The notes below the pieces were generated by a model. The model had not been told where the DNA came from. It worked only from the letters and a program-made list of their open reading frames with translations, and did no database searches. Positions 10,786 through 24,413 of a DNA stretch of 64,000 bases are shown piece after piece. Where the stretch lies: positions 114,680-178,679 of the forward strand of contig NZ_JAPDOD010000015.1 in the NCBI RefSeq assembly GCF_027587205.1, read 5' to 3'. The stretch comes from Solirubrobacter ginsenosidimutans. Its GTDB lineage: Bacteria > Actinomycetota > Thermoleophilia > Solirubrobacterales > Solirubrobacteraceae. Position numbers and translations under genes: made by a program. Positions within the stretch are counted from its first letter, which is position 1, and every line of letters begins with the position of its first letter.

Positions 10786-11388
10786 GTGGCAACCGCTGTA
10801 CCCCCAGGACCACTGGGGTCCGTGCCGCCCGGAGACCACCCGCGGCACGGACCTGAAGCTGACGGCTCCAGTAGCCGTTGGAGTGGTGGTCGTGTGCTCG
10901 TCCTCAATGCGACGTACGAGCCAATCAACGTGTGCACCGTGCGGCGCGCCACCGTCCTGCTGCTCAAGGACAAGGCCGAAGTCGTCGAGGTGGGCACCAA
11001 GGACCTGCACTGGGCCACCGGCTCGCTGCCCCGCCCGGTCGTGATCCGCCTCGTGACCTACGTCCGCATCCCGCGCGACACCCACAAGCGCAAGATCACC
11101 CGCCGCGCCGTCTTCGCCCGCGACGGTTGGATGTGCCAATACTGCGGCGCCCGCACGAGCCTCACGGTGGACCACGTGATCCCCCGCTCCAAGGGCGGCG
11201 GGTCCGGCTGGGACAACATCGTCGCCTCCTGCGCCCCGTGCAACCGCCGCAAGGCCGACCGCCTGCCGCACCAGATCAACATGCACCCGCGCACCAAGCC
11301 CCACACCCCGGGCGCCCACATCTTCATCCAGCTCGCCTCGCCGACGATCCCGGCGACCTGGCGCCAGTACCTGCCGCGCGCGGCGTAA
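10786..11388 (+). CDS. HNH endonuclease
   Basis: 200 residues from GTG 10786. The core matches the actinobacterial HNH nuclease family that opens with VLVLNATYEPINVCTVRRAT. The HNH/zinc region (about 119-165) shows CQYCG, the LTVDHVIPRSKGGG catalytic histidine stretch, WDNIVASCAPCN and the second CxxC, so two zinc-ribbon halves and the DH-N-H residues are intact. An alternative GTG at 10894, preceded by GGAG at 10880, would remove 36 unconserved residues. A -10 hexamer 7 nt before 10786 supports the longer form as a leaderless mRNA. The physiological substrate is unknown; the gene is a stable chromosomal member rather than part of an obvious mobile element. Confidence 0.9.
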   Translation: MATAVPPGPLGSVPPGDHPRHGPEADGSSSRWSGGRVLVLNATYEPINVCTVRRATVLLLKDKAEVVEVGTKDLHWATGSLPRPVVIRLVTYVRIPRDTHKRKITRRAVFARDGWMCQYCGARTSLTVDHVIPRSKGGGSGWDNIVASCAPCNRRKADRLPHQINMHPRTKPHTPGAHIFIQLASPTIPATWRQYLPRAA

Positions 11389-11446
11389 TCCACCGCACCA
11401 CAAAGGGGCTTCACGGGTCACCGTTTGGGGAACCAGAAACGGTGCG

Positions 11447-12937
11447 ATGCCTTCCGACACCATCGACGTCCCCGCCGGCCCGTCACTGGCCGGCCGCCTC
11501 GCCGCCGCCATCGCCCTGACCATCGGGTTCTACGCCCTCGCCCTGGCGCTCGCGGGCGCCCTGATCGCGGCCGGGGTCCTCCCGTGGGTCTTCGAGGGCC
11601 GCAACAACCTCTGGCTCACGATCGCCGGGCCGTTCTTCGGCATCTCGATCCTCGTCGCGATCTTCCCCCGTCGCATCCGCTTCGTCGCCCCTGGCCTCAG
11701 GCTCACGGCCGAGGATCAGCCGCGCCTGCACCAGCTCATCACCGACGAGGCCGTTCGCGCGGACGAGCCGGTCCCCGCCGAGATCTATCTCACCTTCGAG
11801 CCCAACGCGTCCGTGATGGAGCCCAAGCGCGGGCGGCGAGTGCTCGTGGTCGGGATCGGCCTGCTGCGGATCCTCACCGAGCGCGAACTGCGTGGCGTCC
11901 TCGCGCACGAGTTCGGCCACTACCGCGGCGGCGACCTGAAGGCCGGCCCGTGGATCTACCGGACGAGAACCGCGATCGGCCGGACGATCGACAACCTCAG
12001 CGAGCACGAGGTCGCCGACGAGTCCTGGTCGCAGCGAGCGATCCGCAAGCCGTTCCTCTGGTACGGCAACGCCTTCCTGCGGATCACCGCCGCCATCTCG
12101 CGGCGGGAGGAGTTCGCCGCCGACGCCTGCGCCGTCCAGAGCGTGGGCCGCGCCGCGCACGTCTCGGCCCTTCAGCGCCTGCACGCCTTTGGACCCGGGT
12201 TCGACTTCTACTGGCAGCATGAAGTCGTCCCGGTCCTCCAATCCGGCCGGCGCCCCTCGGTCTCGGACGGCTTTCGCCGCTTCGTCGAGCATGAGGACGT
12301 GACGAAGAGCGCGGATGCGCACCTGGAGGAGATCCGTGAGAAGGCCTCCGACGCCTACGACTCGCATCCGTCGCTCGCCGAGCGGATCGCCGCGGTGCAG
12401 GGACAGCCCGACGGCGTCGCCGACAACACACCGTGCGCGATCGGGCTGCTGCGCGACGCTGACGCTGCCGAGCGCGAGCTGTTGGCCTACGTGATCGGTG
12501 ACGAGTTGCGCGAGTTCGAGCCCGTCGACTGGGACGCCGTCGGCAACGAGGTCTACGGCCGGCGCGCCGAAGCGCTGACCGAGGCGTACCCCCAGATCCT
12601 CGACGGCGTCTCGCTCGGCACGCTGCCGGACGCGGTCGCGGCGATCCCGGCCACCGCCCGCAAGCTGGACGCCGACGAGAGCGACGACCCGAACGGGCTT
12701 GTGGCCCATGTCCTCGGCGACGGGGCGCTCCTGGCACTGCGAAGCGCGGGCTGGACGCTGACCGCCGAGCCGGCGGAGCCGATCGGCGCCCGCCGCGGCG
12801 ACGCCGTCCTCGCTCCCCACAGCGTGGTCGACCAACTGCGCACGGGCGAGCTCGACGCGGAGACGTGGCGCGAGCGCGCGCAGTCCCTCGGCGTCAGCGA
12901 CCTCGAACTCGCCAGGGCCGCCGCGCCCGCCGCTTAA
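11447..12937 (+). CDS. M48 family membrane metalloprotease
   Basis: 496 residues. Two N-terminal membrane helices (about 17-48 and 55-73) are followed by an M48 peptidase domain with the zinc motif HEFGH (154-158) inside VLAHEFGHYRGGDLK and the downstream glutamate in REEFAADACAV (about 217-227). These are the hallmarks of HtpX/Ste24-like proteases with a cytosolic-facing active site. The C-terminal third (after about 330) is a variable extension with no recognised motif. The likely role is quality control of membrane proteins. It is followed by a strong inverted repeat separating it from convergent gyrA. Confidence 0.9.
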   Translation: MPSDTIDVPAGPSLAGRLAAAIALTIGFYALALALAGALIAAGVLPWVFEGRNNLWLTIAGPFFGISILVAIFPRRIRFVAPGLRLTAEDQPRLHQLITDEAVRADEPVPAEIYLTFEPNASVMEPKRGRRVLVVGIGLLRILTERELRGVLAHEFGHYRGGDLKAGPWIYRTRTAIGRTIDNLSEHEVADESWSQRAIRKPFLWYGNAFLRITAAISRREEFAADACAVQSVGRAAHVSALQRLHAFGPGFDFYWQHEVVPVLQSGRRPSVSDGFRRFVEHEDVTKSADAHLEEIREKASDAYDSHPSLAERIAAVQGQPDGVADNTPCAIGLLRDADAAERELLAYVIGDELREFEPVDWDAVGNEVYGRRAEALTEAYPQILDGVSLGTLPDAVAAIPATARKLDADESDDPNGLVAHVLGDGALLALRSAGWTLTAEPAEPIGARRGDAVLAPHSVVDQLRTGELDAETWRERAQSLGVSDLELARAAAPAA

Positions 12938-12943
12938 ACGTAA

Positions 12944-12973
12944 CGAGGCCCCGGTCGACTAACCGGGGCCTCG
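12944..12973. terminator. Bidirectional hairpin between convergent M48 gene and gyrA
   Basis: A perfect 12-bp stem CGAGGCCCCGGT / ACCGGGGCCTCG with a 6-nt loop, 6 nt after the protease stop. It lacks a long T run, as is common in high-GC actinobacteria. The remaining 240 bases to the gyrA stop show no gene or RNA that I can recognise. Confidence 0.8.
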
Positions 12974-13212
12974 CTTACAACCTGCTGGACTTTCTGCCGT
13001 CACCGAACTTTCTAGGCGGCCGGGGGGACTAACTCCGGCATCAGTGGCGGCGGTGCACCGGTGTGGATTCCGCTAGAAACGCGGGGTCCAGCGCCGGCTG
13101 GTCTAGCGGCCGGGCACCTCCAGGGTCCCACAAGAACTGTCACTCAACTTCGGACCACCCCCTTTCTCTGGTGATTCGAAGAGTAGCGAACTCTCCGGCG
13201 GACCCGCAAGCG

Positions 13213-15783
<2,571 letters not shown>

Positions 15784-15786
15784 GGC

Positions 15787-18294
<2,508 letters not shown>

Positions 18295-18355
18295 GCAGTC
18301 AGACGATCTCAATAAGGACGCGCGCGCGTAGCGCAAGTCCTGCAAATGTCAAGGT

Positions 18356-18649
18356 TCAGCTGCGCGTCGCACGCGTCCGCAACCGCTTCACCGCGGGACG
18401 TCCGAGCGCGTCGTTGAGGCGCTCGACGACCAGCTCCGACATCAGGTCGAGCTCTTGCGCGGCCGTCGCTTGATCGCACGCGATCGTGACGACCCCGTCA
18501 CGCTCGATGACGGGTTCTCCGTGCGCCGCGAAGTGGCCCGCGCACCGTGGCCACACCCGCTGGACGGCCGCGAGCAGCGTGGGCGGCTCGAGCCGGTCGG
18601 CGAGCGCGTCGAGGGAGAAGCCGACGGGCCGCGGGCCCTGTCGCCTCAC
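18356..18649 (-). CDS. dciA: DciA/DUF721 family replicative helicase-associated protein
   Basis: 97 residues. It matches the DUF721 family: the PPTLLAAVQRVWPRCAGHFAAHGEPV stretch corresponds to the conserved WxxxxGxxxaxHtxPv-like signature, and the C-terminal VVERLNDALGRPAVKRLRTR corresponds to the DNA-binding KH-like end. DciA is thought to be the ancestral bacterial DnaB loader and is found in the dnaA-recF-gyrB neighbourhood in actinobacteria, as here. The GTG start overlaps the recF stop by 4 bp. Note that a DnaI-like loader is also encoded at 59767-60621. Confidence 0.85.
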   Translation of the reverse strand: MRRQGPRPVGFSLDALADRLEPPTLLAAVQRVWPRCAGHFAAHGEPVIERDGVVTIACDQATAAQELDLMSELVVERLNDALGRPAVKRLRTRATRS

Positions 18650-19746
18650 GCTTCGACCCCTTGCAACGCCCGTCCGCCCTCAATGAAGATCTTCTCCACG
18701 TCGTCGGCGTCCGAGCCCGGGACGTGCTCGAGCTCGGTGGTGGTGATGACCGCCTGCCCGTCCCTGCGCAGCAGGCTCGTCAGCCGTTCCCGGCGCGTCG
18801 CGTCGAGCTCGCTCATGACGTCGTCGAGCAGCAGCAGGGGCGCGGAGCCGCGCTCGGCCGCGAGCTCCTCCCGCTCGGCCAGCAGCAGCGAGAGCAGCCC
18901 GAGGCGCTGCTGACCGCGGGAGCCGTACGCCCGCAGCTCACGCCCTTCGCGGCGGAACGCCAGGTCGTCGCGGTGCGGTCCGTGGCCCGTGAAGCCCCGC
19001 TCGAGGTCGGACTCGACGCGCTCGGCGAGCTCCGCGACCAGGCCGGCGGCGTCGGCGGCCTTCGAGCGCGGCCGGTAGCGCAGCTCGACCTCGCCCTCGA
19101 GGCCGAGCCCCGCCGCGTGCTCGGCGAAGCGCGGGCGAAGCCGCTCGACGGTGGCGTCGCGGTCGGCCATCAGGGCGATCCCGTGGCGGGCCAGCTCCGC
19201 GTCCCAGGCCGGCAGTGAGGCCTTGGAGGCCCGGCCGGCGCGAATCGAGGCCAGAAGCGCGTTGCGCTGCGCGAGCGCGGCCGAATAGGCGCGGCGCGTG
19301 CCCGCCCGCGCCGGCCACAGCGCGGCGACGACCTGGTCCAGGTGCGAGCGCCGCAGCGCGGGCGCGCCGAGCACCAGCTCCAGCCGGTCGGGCAGGAAGA
19401 CCGATACCAACGGTCTTGCCGACACCCCCACGAGGTTGTCCACAGGGGCGCCGTCGGCCTTCAGGCGCTTCGCGTCGCCCGGCTTGAAGCCGACCGAGAT
19501 CTCATGCCGGCCCAGCGCGTCCTCGCAGGCCAGCTCCAAGCGCGTCAGCTCGGCGCCGAAGCGCACCACCTCGCGCTCGTTGGCCGTCCGGCAGGAACGG
19601 CCCGTGCAGGCGAAGTAGATCGCCTCGAGGAGGTTCGTCTTCCCGGCGCCGTTACGGCCGGAGACGACCGTCAGCCCCGGCCCCAGCCGCACGTCCGCCG
19701 CACTGTAAGAGCGGAAGTCGCGCAGCGAGAGCCGGGTGGCGATCAC
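18646..19746 (-). CDS. recF: DNA replication and repair protein RecF
   Basis: 366 residues, an SMC-like ABC ATPase that helps load RecA at ssDNA-dsDNA junctions. Walker A is GRNGAGKTNLLEAI (residues about 30-43), the signature is YGSRGQQRLGLLSLLLAE, and Walker B is PLLLLDDVMSELD. The N-terminal LSLRDFRSYSAADV is typical. Start GTG at 19746 overlaps the dnaN stop by 4 bp, and the stop overlaps the dciA start by 4 bp: a translationally coupled dnaN-recF-dciA unit. Confidence 0.97.
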   Translation of the reverse strand: MIATRLSLRDFRSYSAADVRLGPGLTVVSGRNGAGKTNLLEAIYFACTGRSCRTANEREVVRFGAELTRLELACEDALGRHEISVGFKPGDAKRLKADGAPVDNLVGVSARPLVSVFLPDRLELVLGAPALRRSHLDQVVAALWPARAGTRRAYSAALAQRNALLASIRAGRASKASLPAWDAELARHGIALMADRDATVERLRPRFAEHAAGLGLEGEVELRYRPRSKAADAAGLVAELAERVESDLERGFTGHGPHRDDLAFRREGRELRAYGSRGQQRLGLLSLLLAEREELAAERGSAPLLLLDDVMSELDATRRERLTSLLRRDGQAVITTTELEHVPGSDADDVEKIFIEGGRALQGVEA

Positions 19747-20849
19747 ACATTCAGTCTGATCGGCATCAGGAGGTACTGGAAGCCCGACTCGTCCCCGGCC
19801 TCGATCATGCCCGGGCGCAGCGGCGAGATGAGCTTCAGGACGACGTCGCCGCCCTCGATCGCCTCCAGGCCGTCGCGGAGGAACTCCGGGTTGAACCCGA
19901 TCTCCAGCGGCTCGCCGGCGAACGGGACCGGCAGCGTCTCGCGCGCCTCGCCCACGTCGGGCGTGCGCGCCGAGACCGTCAGCTCGCCCTCGGTAAACGC
20001 CAGCCGCAGCGGCGCGTTCTTCTGCGCCAGCAGCGAGATGCGGCGCACGACCTCGGAGATCTCCCCGCCGGCCAGGCGCAGCGCGTGCTCGTAGGCGTCG
20101 GGCAGCAGCTGACGGTAGTTGGGGAACTGGCCGTCGATCAGCCGCGAGGAGAGCACCACGCCGCCGGCCTCGAAGACGACCTGGTTGGCCCGCACCGAGA
20201 CGGCGAGCTCCTGGGCGTTCTCGTGCTGGACGATCCGCGTCAGCTCCTGCAGCGCCCGCGCCGGCACGTTGGCCTCGAACGCTCCCGAGAGCGCCTCGTC
20301 GAGCTTCGTCTCCTTGACCGAGAGCCGGTAGGAGTCGGTGGCGACCATCCGCAGCTCGTCGCCGGTCGCCGAGACGAGGATGCCGGTCAGGACCGGGCGG
20401 GTCTCATCCCGCGAGGCCGAACGCGCCACCTTGTTGACGGTCGCGACGAACGCGTCGCCGGGGACGAGGACGCGATCGCCCTCAGGCTCCGGGAAGGGCG
20501 GGAAGTCCTCGGAGCGCAGGGTGCGAATGTGGAAGGTCGCGGAGCCGCCGACGATCTCCACGTCCTGCTCGGTGGGGCGCAGCTCGAGCGTGACGTCGGT
20601 GCCGGGGAGCGCCCGGACGACGTCGACGACGAGGCGGGCGGGCAGGACGACGGAGCCCTCACGGACGATGTCGCCTTCCAGCGGCACGCGCAGGCCGATC
20701 TCCATGTCCGTGGCACGGAGCTCGATCGCGCCGCCGGTCGCGAGCACTTGGACTCCGGACAGGGCTTGAACGGCGCTGCGCGTGGATGCCGCGCGCGTAA
20801 CCGTCTGCAGCTGGCCGAAGAGCGCCTCGCGCCGGGTCGTGATCTTCAT
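19743..20849 (-). CDS. dnaN: DNA polymerase III sliding clamp (beta subunit)
   Basis: 368 residues, the normal size of the beta clamp with three repeated domains. The N-terminus MKITTRREALFGQLQTVTRA and the C-terminal FQYLLMPIRLNV (the conserved M-P-x-R-L hydrophobic cleft end) are diagnostic. The ring tethers polymerase III to DNA. GAGAGG lies about 12 nt before the ATG. It is separated from dnaA by a 152-bp intergenic region with DnaA-box-like sites. Confidence 0.97.
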   Translation of the reverse strand: MKITTRREALFGQLQTVTRAASTRSAVQALSGVQVLATGGAIELRATDMEIGLRVPLEGDIVREGSVVLPARLVVDVVRALPGTDVTLELRPTEQDVEIVGGSATFHIRTLRSEDFPPFPEPEGDRVLVPGDAFVATVNKVARSASRDETRPVLTGILVSATGDELRMVATDSYRLSVKETKLDEALSGAFEANVPARALQELTRIVQHENAQELAVSVRANQVVFEAGGVVLSSRLIDGQFPNYRQLLPDAYEHALRLAGGEISEVVRRISLLAQKNAPLRLAFTEGELTVSARTPDVGEARETLPVPFAGEPLEIGFNPEFLRDGLEAIEGGDVVLKLISPLRPGMIEAGDESGFQYLLMPIRLNV

Positions 20850-21001
20850 TCGGCTGCCGCCTCTCGCGTCGAGATCGGGTGATGAATCTGTTCAGTGGTC
20901 ATCGGGGTTGTTCATTGTGTGCACAAGCCGTGCGAAGCGCGTTGTGAAGCCGCGAACGCCTGTGCACGAACTGTCGAAGTCTGGCAGTCGAGTCGGTCGC
21001 A
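20850..21001. other. dnaA-dnaN intergenic region, candidate oriC or part of it
   Basis: 152 bp with two DnaA-box-like 9-mers: TTGTGCACA on the minus strand (20918-20926) and TCGTGCACA on the minus strand (20961-20969). The stretch 20880-20920 is relatively AT-rich for this genome. The dnaA-dnaN interval is the usual actinobacterial oriC, but this one is short and has few boxes, so the origin may extend into or lie mainly in the interval upstream of dnaA. Confidence 0.5.
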
Positions 21002-22330
21002 TCACTCGCCGCCGAGCTCGCGGGTGAGCTTGCGCACAGCCTCGTAGGCGTCTTTGTCGGTCGCGATCCGCTCCGCGGTGCGCTTGCACGCGTGCATCAC
21101 CGTGGTGTGGTTGCGGTTGCCGAAGGCGCGCCCGATCGCCGGCAGGCTGACGTCGGTCAGCTCGCGCGAGAGATACATGGCGACCTGGCGGGCGAACGCG
21201 ACGGGCTGGGTGCGGGTGCTGGAGAGCAGGTCGTCCATCGTGATCCCGAACGCCGCGCACGTCTGCTCCTGGATCTCTTTGACCGAGCGGACCTTGGGCT
21301 TGAGCTGTGGATAGAGGCCGTCGAGGACCTCGTTGGCCAGCTCGGGGGTGACCGGGCGACCCGTCAGCGAGCCGAAGGCGACCACGCGGATCAGGGCGCC
21401 TTCCAGCGCGCGGAGGTTGGTCGCGACTCGGTCGGCGATCAGCTCGAGCGCCTGCGGGTCGATGTCGCCGACGTCGTCCTGGGCGACGCGCTTGCGCAGG
21501 ACCGTGAGGCGGGTGGCGCGCTCGGGCGGCTTCACGTCGCACACCAGGCCAGCCTCGAAGCGCTCGCGCAGCCGGTCCTCGAGGGCTTCGAGGTCGCGCG
21601 GCGGGCGGTCGGAGGTCAGGACGAGCTGGGCGCCCGCCTGGTGCAGCGCATTGAAGGTGTGGAAGAACTCCTGCTCGGTCTTGGCTCGGCTCTGCAGGAA
21701 CTGGACGTCGTCGACGAGCAGGACGTCGACGCCGCGGTAGGCGGCCTTGAACGCCTCCATCCCGCCGTCCTTGAGCGCGCCGACGAAGTGGTCGGTGAAG
21801 GCCTCGACGGTCGTGTAGCGGGCGGTCAGGCCGGCGCCGTGCTCGTGGACGTAGTTGGCGATCGAGTGCAGCAGGTGGGTCTTGCCGAGCCCGGGCGGGC
21901 CGCAGATGAACAGCGGGTTGTAGGCCAGGCCGGGCATCTCGGCGACCGCGAGCGCGGCCGCGTGGGCGAGGCGGTTGCAGTCGCCGATGACGAACTGGTC
22001 GAACGTCAGGCGCGGGTTGAGCTCCTGCGCGATCTGCGCCCGCTGTGCCTCCGGGCGCGGCCGCTCGATCTCCACCTGCTCCTGCGGCCCCACGATGTCC
22101 ACGCGCGCGCCTGGCCCGATGACCGTCTCCGCGAGGGCGTTGAGCAGGCGGGTGAAGCGGGTCTCGACCCAGCTACGGACGTCGTCGGGCGCCTCGAGCA
22201 CCAGCGTGGTGCCGGCGAGCTCTCGGAACCCGACCCGCTCGAGCCAGATGTGCCACGTCGACTCGCTCACGGCGCGTTGGGCTTCCGTCCGGAAGCGGTG
22301 CCAGATTGTCGCTGGATCGGGATCTGACAC
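21002..22330 (-). CDS. dnaA: Chromosomal replication initiator protein DnaA
   Basis: 442 residues. Domain I (about 1-85, [15 protein letters not shown]), a very short linker, then the AAA+ domain with Walker [15 protein letters not shown], the Walker B region [20 protein letters not shown] and arginine-finger region [10 protein letters not shown]. The C-terminal DNA-binding helix-turn-helix ends in [22 protein letters not shown], the box-recognition signature. The linker domain II is much shorter than in Streptomyces. The start is GTG at 22330. A hairpin just upstream may hide the nearest strong ribosome site. Confidence 0.98.
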   Translation of the reverse strand: MSDPDPATIWHRFRTEAQRAVSESTWHIWLERVGFRELAGTTLVLEAPDDVRSWVETRFTRLLNALAETVIGPGARVDIVGPQEQVEIERPRPEAQRAQIAQELNPRLTFDQFVIGDCNRLAHAAALAVAEMPGLAYNPLFICGPPGLGKTHLLHSIANYVHEHGAGLTARYTTVEAFTDHFVGALKDGGMEAFKAAYRGVDVLLVDDVQFLQSRAKTEQEFFHTFNALHQAGAQLVLTSDRPPRDLEALEDRLRERFEAGLVCDVKPPERATRLTVLRKRVAQDDVGDIDPQALELIADRVATNLRALEGALIRVVAFGSLTGRPVTPELANEVLDGLYPQLKPKVRSVKEIQEQTCAAFGITMDDLLSSTRTQPVAFARQVAMYLSRELTDVSLPAIGRAFGNRNHTTVMHACKRTAERIATDKDAYEAVRKLTRELGGE

Positions 22331-22349
22331 TAGGCGCGTAAAGAGTCCT

Positions 22350-22367
22350 CCTCGGCTGCTGCCGAGG
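22350..22367 (-). promoter_or_regulatory. Hairpin in the dnaA leader
   Basis: Perfect 7-bp stem CCTCGGC/GCCGAGG with a 4-nt loop, 19 nt before the dnaA GTG. On the dnaA strand its 3' arm runs into GAGGAGGA, the nearest purine-rich sequence to the start (about 15 nt away), so the structure may affect ribosome access. Confidence 0.4.
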
Positions 22368-22544
22368 CTCGAAGTGGGCTACGGAGAGGGCCGCGAACGG
22401 CCCGGAGCGCGAACATAGCAAAGGGTCCAGGGACGGTTGACGGCCTTCCCCGGACGCCTCCGCAAATCGCGCGAGAATGTGAACGCGGGCCTCGTGCACA
22501 GCTGTCCGATCGATGTGCATAACGGTGTGCGCCCTGCTCCCGTG

Positions 22545-22550
22545 TATCCT
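22545..22550 (+). promoter_or_regulatory. Putative rpmH promoter -10 (TATCCT)
   Basis: Lies about 86 nt upstream of the rpmH GTG, leaving room for a leader ending in the AAGGAG at 22621-22626. No clear -35. Confidence 0.35.
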
Positions 22551-22636
22551 TGTACGCCGCCGCGCAGCGAGGCGGCTCGGTGCTGCGCCGAGCCCTCCAA
22601 CCCACCCCGGCCCGCGGCCCAAGGAGTCCACGAACC

Positions 22637-22786
22637 GTGAAGCGCACCTATCAGCCCAAGAAGCGCAAGCGCGCCCGTACGCACGGGTTTCGCGAGCGCA
22701 TGAGTACCCGTGCCGGTCGCCTCGTCCTGAAGCGGCGTCGTGACAAGGGTCGCAAGAAGCTGACCGTGAGCGACACGAAGCACTAG
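22637..22786 (+). CDS. rpmH: 50S ribosomal protein L34
   Basis: 49 residues from GTG 22637, with AAGGAG 10 nt upstream; the open frame reaches back to 22550 but the conserved protein begins at [17 protein letters not shown]. The [20 protein letters not shown] core is canonical. It is the first gene of the rpmH-rnpA-yidD-yidC-khpB-rsmG-parA-parB series. Its final base is shared with the rnpA start. Confidence 0.97.
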   Translation: MKRTYQPKKRKRARTHGFRERMSTRAGRLVLKRRRDKGRKKLTVSDTKH

Positions 22787-23193
22787 TGCCTGGGCGCGCC
22801 CCTGGTCGTCGCCGGCTCTCGCGTAGTGCGGAGTTCGAGCGCGTCTACCGGCAGGGCCGCTCGAAGGGCAATCGCTTCCTCGTCCTCTACGCCTTCCCCC
22901 ATGGGGAAGGCGACTCCGGCCGCGCGCCCGACGACGGGCCGCGGCTCGGCCTCTCCGTATCCAAGCGCGTCGGCGGCGCCGTCGACCGCAACCGCGTCAA
23001 GCGCGTGCTGCGCGAGGCCTTCTGGGAAGAGGCCGAACGGCTGCCGTCCAGCTCGGACTACGTGGTCGTCGCCCGCCCGGATGCAAAGGGCCTTGCCGAG
23101 CGCGAAGGCATGAACGGCATCCGCACCGCGCTGGCTGAGCTCGTCGACGGCCTGGGCGGATCGCCCGCCCCGCCGTCGGAAGCCGGCTCGTGA
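22786..23193 (+). CDS. rnpA: Ribonuclease P protein component
   Basis: 135 residues, slightly longer than usual through a variable C-terminus. It binds the RNase P RNA and helps 5' tRNA processing. The family motif is LGLSVSKRVGGAVDRNRVKRVLREAF (read in two parts: SVSKRVGGAV and the RNRVKR basic helix). Start GTG overlaps the rpmH stop by one base, and the stop overlaps yidD by 4 bp. Confidence 0.95.
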   Translation: MPGRAPGRRRLSRSAEFERVYRQGRSKGNRFLVLYAFPHGEGDSGRAPDDGPRLGLSVSKRVGGAVDRNRVKRVLREAFWEEAERLPSSSDYVVVARPDAKGLAEREGMNGIRTALAELVDGLGGSPAPPSEAGS

Positions 23194-23438
23194 AGCGGCT
23201 CGCGATCGCGCCGATCCGCGCCTATCAGCGCTGGATCTCGCCCGCGTTCCCGCGCCGCTGCAAGTACCACCCGACGTGCTCGGAGTACGCGGTGCAGGCC
23301 GTTCAGTCCTATGGCATCCTGAGAGGAACGGTGCTCGCGGCCTGGCGCATCCTGCGCTGCAATCCGTTCAGCCATGGCGGCTACGACCCTGTGTCCGCCC
23401 AGACCCTCTTCCGCCGCCAACACGTCTCCCCCTCTTAA
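23190..23438 (+). CDS. yidD: Membrane protein insertion efficiency factor YidD
   Basis: 82 residues, standard length. It shows the whole family signature: IRAYQRWISPAFPRRCKYHP, the PTCSEYAVQAV cysteine motif and AAWRILRCNPFSHGGYDPV. It acts at the inner face of the membrane with YidC. GTG start overlaps rnpA by 4 bp. Confidence 0.96.
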   Translation: MKRLAIAPIRAYQRWISPAFPRRCKYHPTCSEYAVQAVQSYGILRGTVLAAWRILRCNPFSHGGYDPVSAQTLFRRQHVSPS

Positions 23439-23441
23439 ACC

Positions 23442-24413
23442 GTGCACCTTCTCCTGAACGTCCCCGTAATCCAGCCGCTGATCGACTTCTTCGAAGCGAT
23501 CCTGAAGTTCTTCCACGACAACATCGGGATCGGCTGGGGCTTCTCGATCATCTTGCTGACGATCCTCGTCCGCGCGTGCCTACTCCCCCTGACGTTCAAG
23601 CAGTTCCACTCGATGCAGCGGCTCGCTCACCTCCAGCCGGAGATGAAGAAGCTGCAGGAGCGGTTCAAGAACGACAAGGAGCGGATGAACCAGGAGATGA
23701 TGAAGTTCTATCGGGAGAACAAGGTGAATCCGTTCGCCTCGTGCCTCCCGATGGTGGCCCAGTTCCCGGTCTTCATCTCGCTGTACTACATGCTGCGCAC
23801 CGATCTCCGGCGGGACATCTGCCCGGAGATCAACGGTCCCGGCACGCCGAACTTCGCGCACCCGATCCCCTGCGGGTCGACGGGCGAGTCGCAGTTCCTG
23901 TTCATCAAGGATCTGACGGACAAGGCGACCGGCACGACGCTGATCATCCTGATCGTCCTCTACGTCGGCACGCAGCTGTTCTCGACGCTGCTGATGTCGA
24001 CGACGACGGACAAGACGCAGCGGATGATCTTCTTGGCGCTGCCCTTCATCTTCGTCACGTTCGTCATCCAGTTCCCGGCCGGCCTGCTCGTGTACTGGAT
24101 CACCACGAACACGTGGACGATCGTCCAGCAGGCGATCATCCGTAAGCGGCTCGGCCCGCTGCGTCCGCCCGGGGCGGATACCGGCGGCGGCGGATTGGCC
24201 GGCCTGTTCGGCGGTGGGGGCGGCGGCAGCGGTGGGGCGACCGTGGCCGTGGAGGGCCCGAAATCCGGCGGTGGTGGCAACAGCGGCGGCAAGGCGGCCA
24301 CGCGCGTCAAGGAACCCGCCGGCGTCGGCGGAGCCGAACCCAAGGGCCGGCCGGCAAGCCGCCCACCCGCACCACCAAAGAAGAAGAAGAAACGTTCGGG
24401 GAGACGGCGATGA
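23442..24413 (+). CDS. yidC: Membrane protein insertase YidC/Oxa1
   Basis: 323 residues. The five-helix Oxa1 core is present: the first core helix GWGFSIILLTILVRACLLPL with the conserved groove arginine, the cytosolic helical hairpin QPEMKKLQERFKND, then NPFASCLPMVAQFPVFISLYYM and later helices. No long extracytoplasmic P1 domain, as in Gram-positive YidC. The last 75 residues are a glycine-rich stretch followed by a strongly basic tail (PKKKKKRSGRRR) that could contact the ribosome. GTG start, 3 bp after yidD; its stop overlaps khpB. Confidence 0.96.
   Translation: MHLLLNVPVIQPLIDFFEAILKFFHDNIGIGWGFSIILLTILVRACLLPLTFKQFHSMQRLAHLQPEMKKLQERFKNDKERMNQEMMKFYRENKVNPFASCLPMVAQFPVFISLYYMLRTDLRRDICPEINGPGTPNFAHPIPCGSTGESQFLFIKDLTDKATGTTLIILIVLYVGTQLFSTLLMSTTTDKTQRMIFLALPFIFVTFVIQFPAGLLVYWITTNTWTIVQQAIIRKRLGPLRPPGADTGGGGLAGLFGGGGGGSGGATVAVEGPKSGGGGNSGGKAATRVKEPAGVGGAEPKGRPASRPPAPPKKKKKRSGRRR

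Larger units (their letters stand above)
22331..22636. other. dnaA-rpmH divergent intergenic region, candidate oriC / regulatory region
   Basis: 306 bp with no gene. It contains DnaA-box-like TCGTGCACA (plus strand, 22492-22500) and TTATGCACA (minus strand, 22514-22522, one mismatch to the E. coli consensus). There is a 7-bp hairpin CCTCGGC/GCCGAGG (22350-22367) in the dnaA leader, and a rpmH -10 candidate TATCCT (22545-22550). Replication-associated genes run leftwards from here on the minus strand and rightwards on the plus strand, so the replichore switch lies here or just inside dnaA-dnaN. Confidence 0.55.

Noticed and set aside
12974..13212. Possible tRNA or small RNA after gyrA
   Set aside because: Actinobacteria often have tRNA-Ile/Ala after gyrA, but no cloverleaf or conserved structure could be built here.
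19436..19444. TTGTCCACA inside recF (and again inside gyrB at 18044-18052)
   Set aside because: Close to the DnaA box, but both lie in coding sequence for conserved residues (for example the DNSVDE motif of GyrB), so chance is the simpler explanation.
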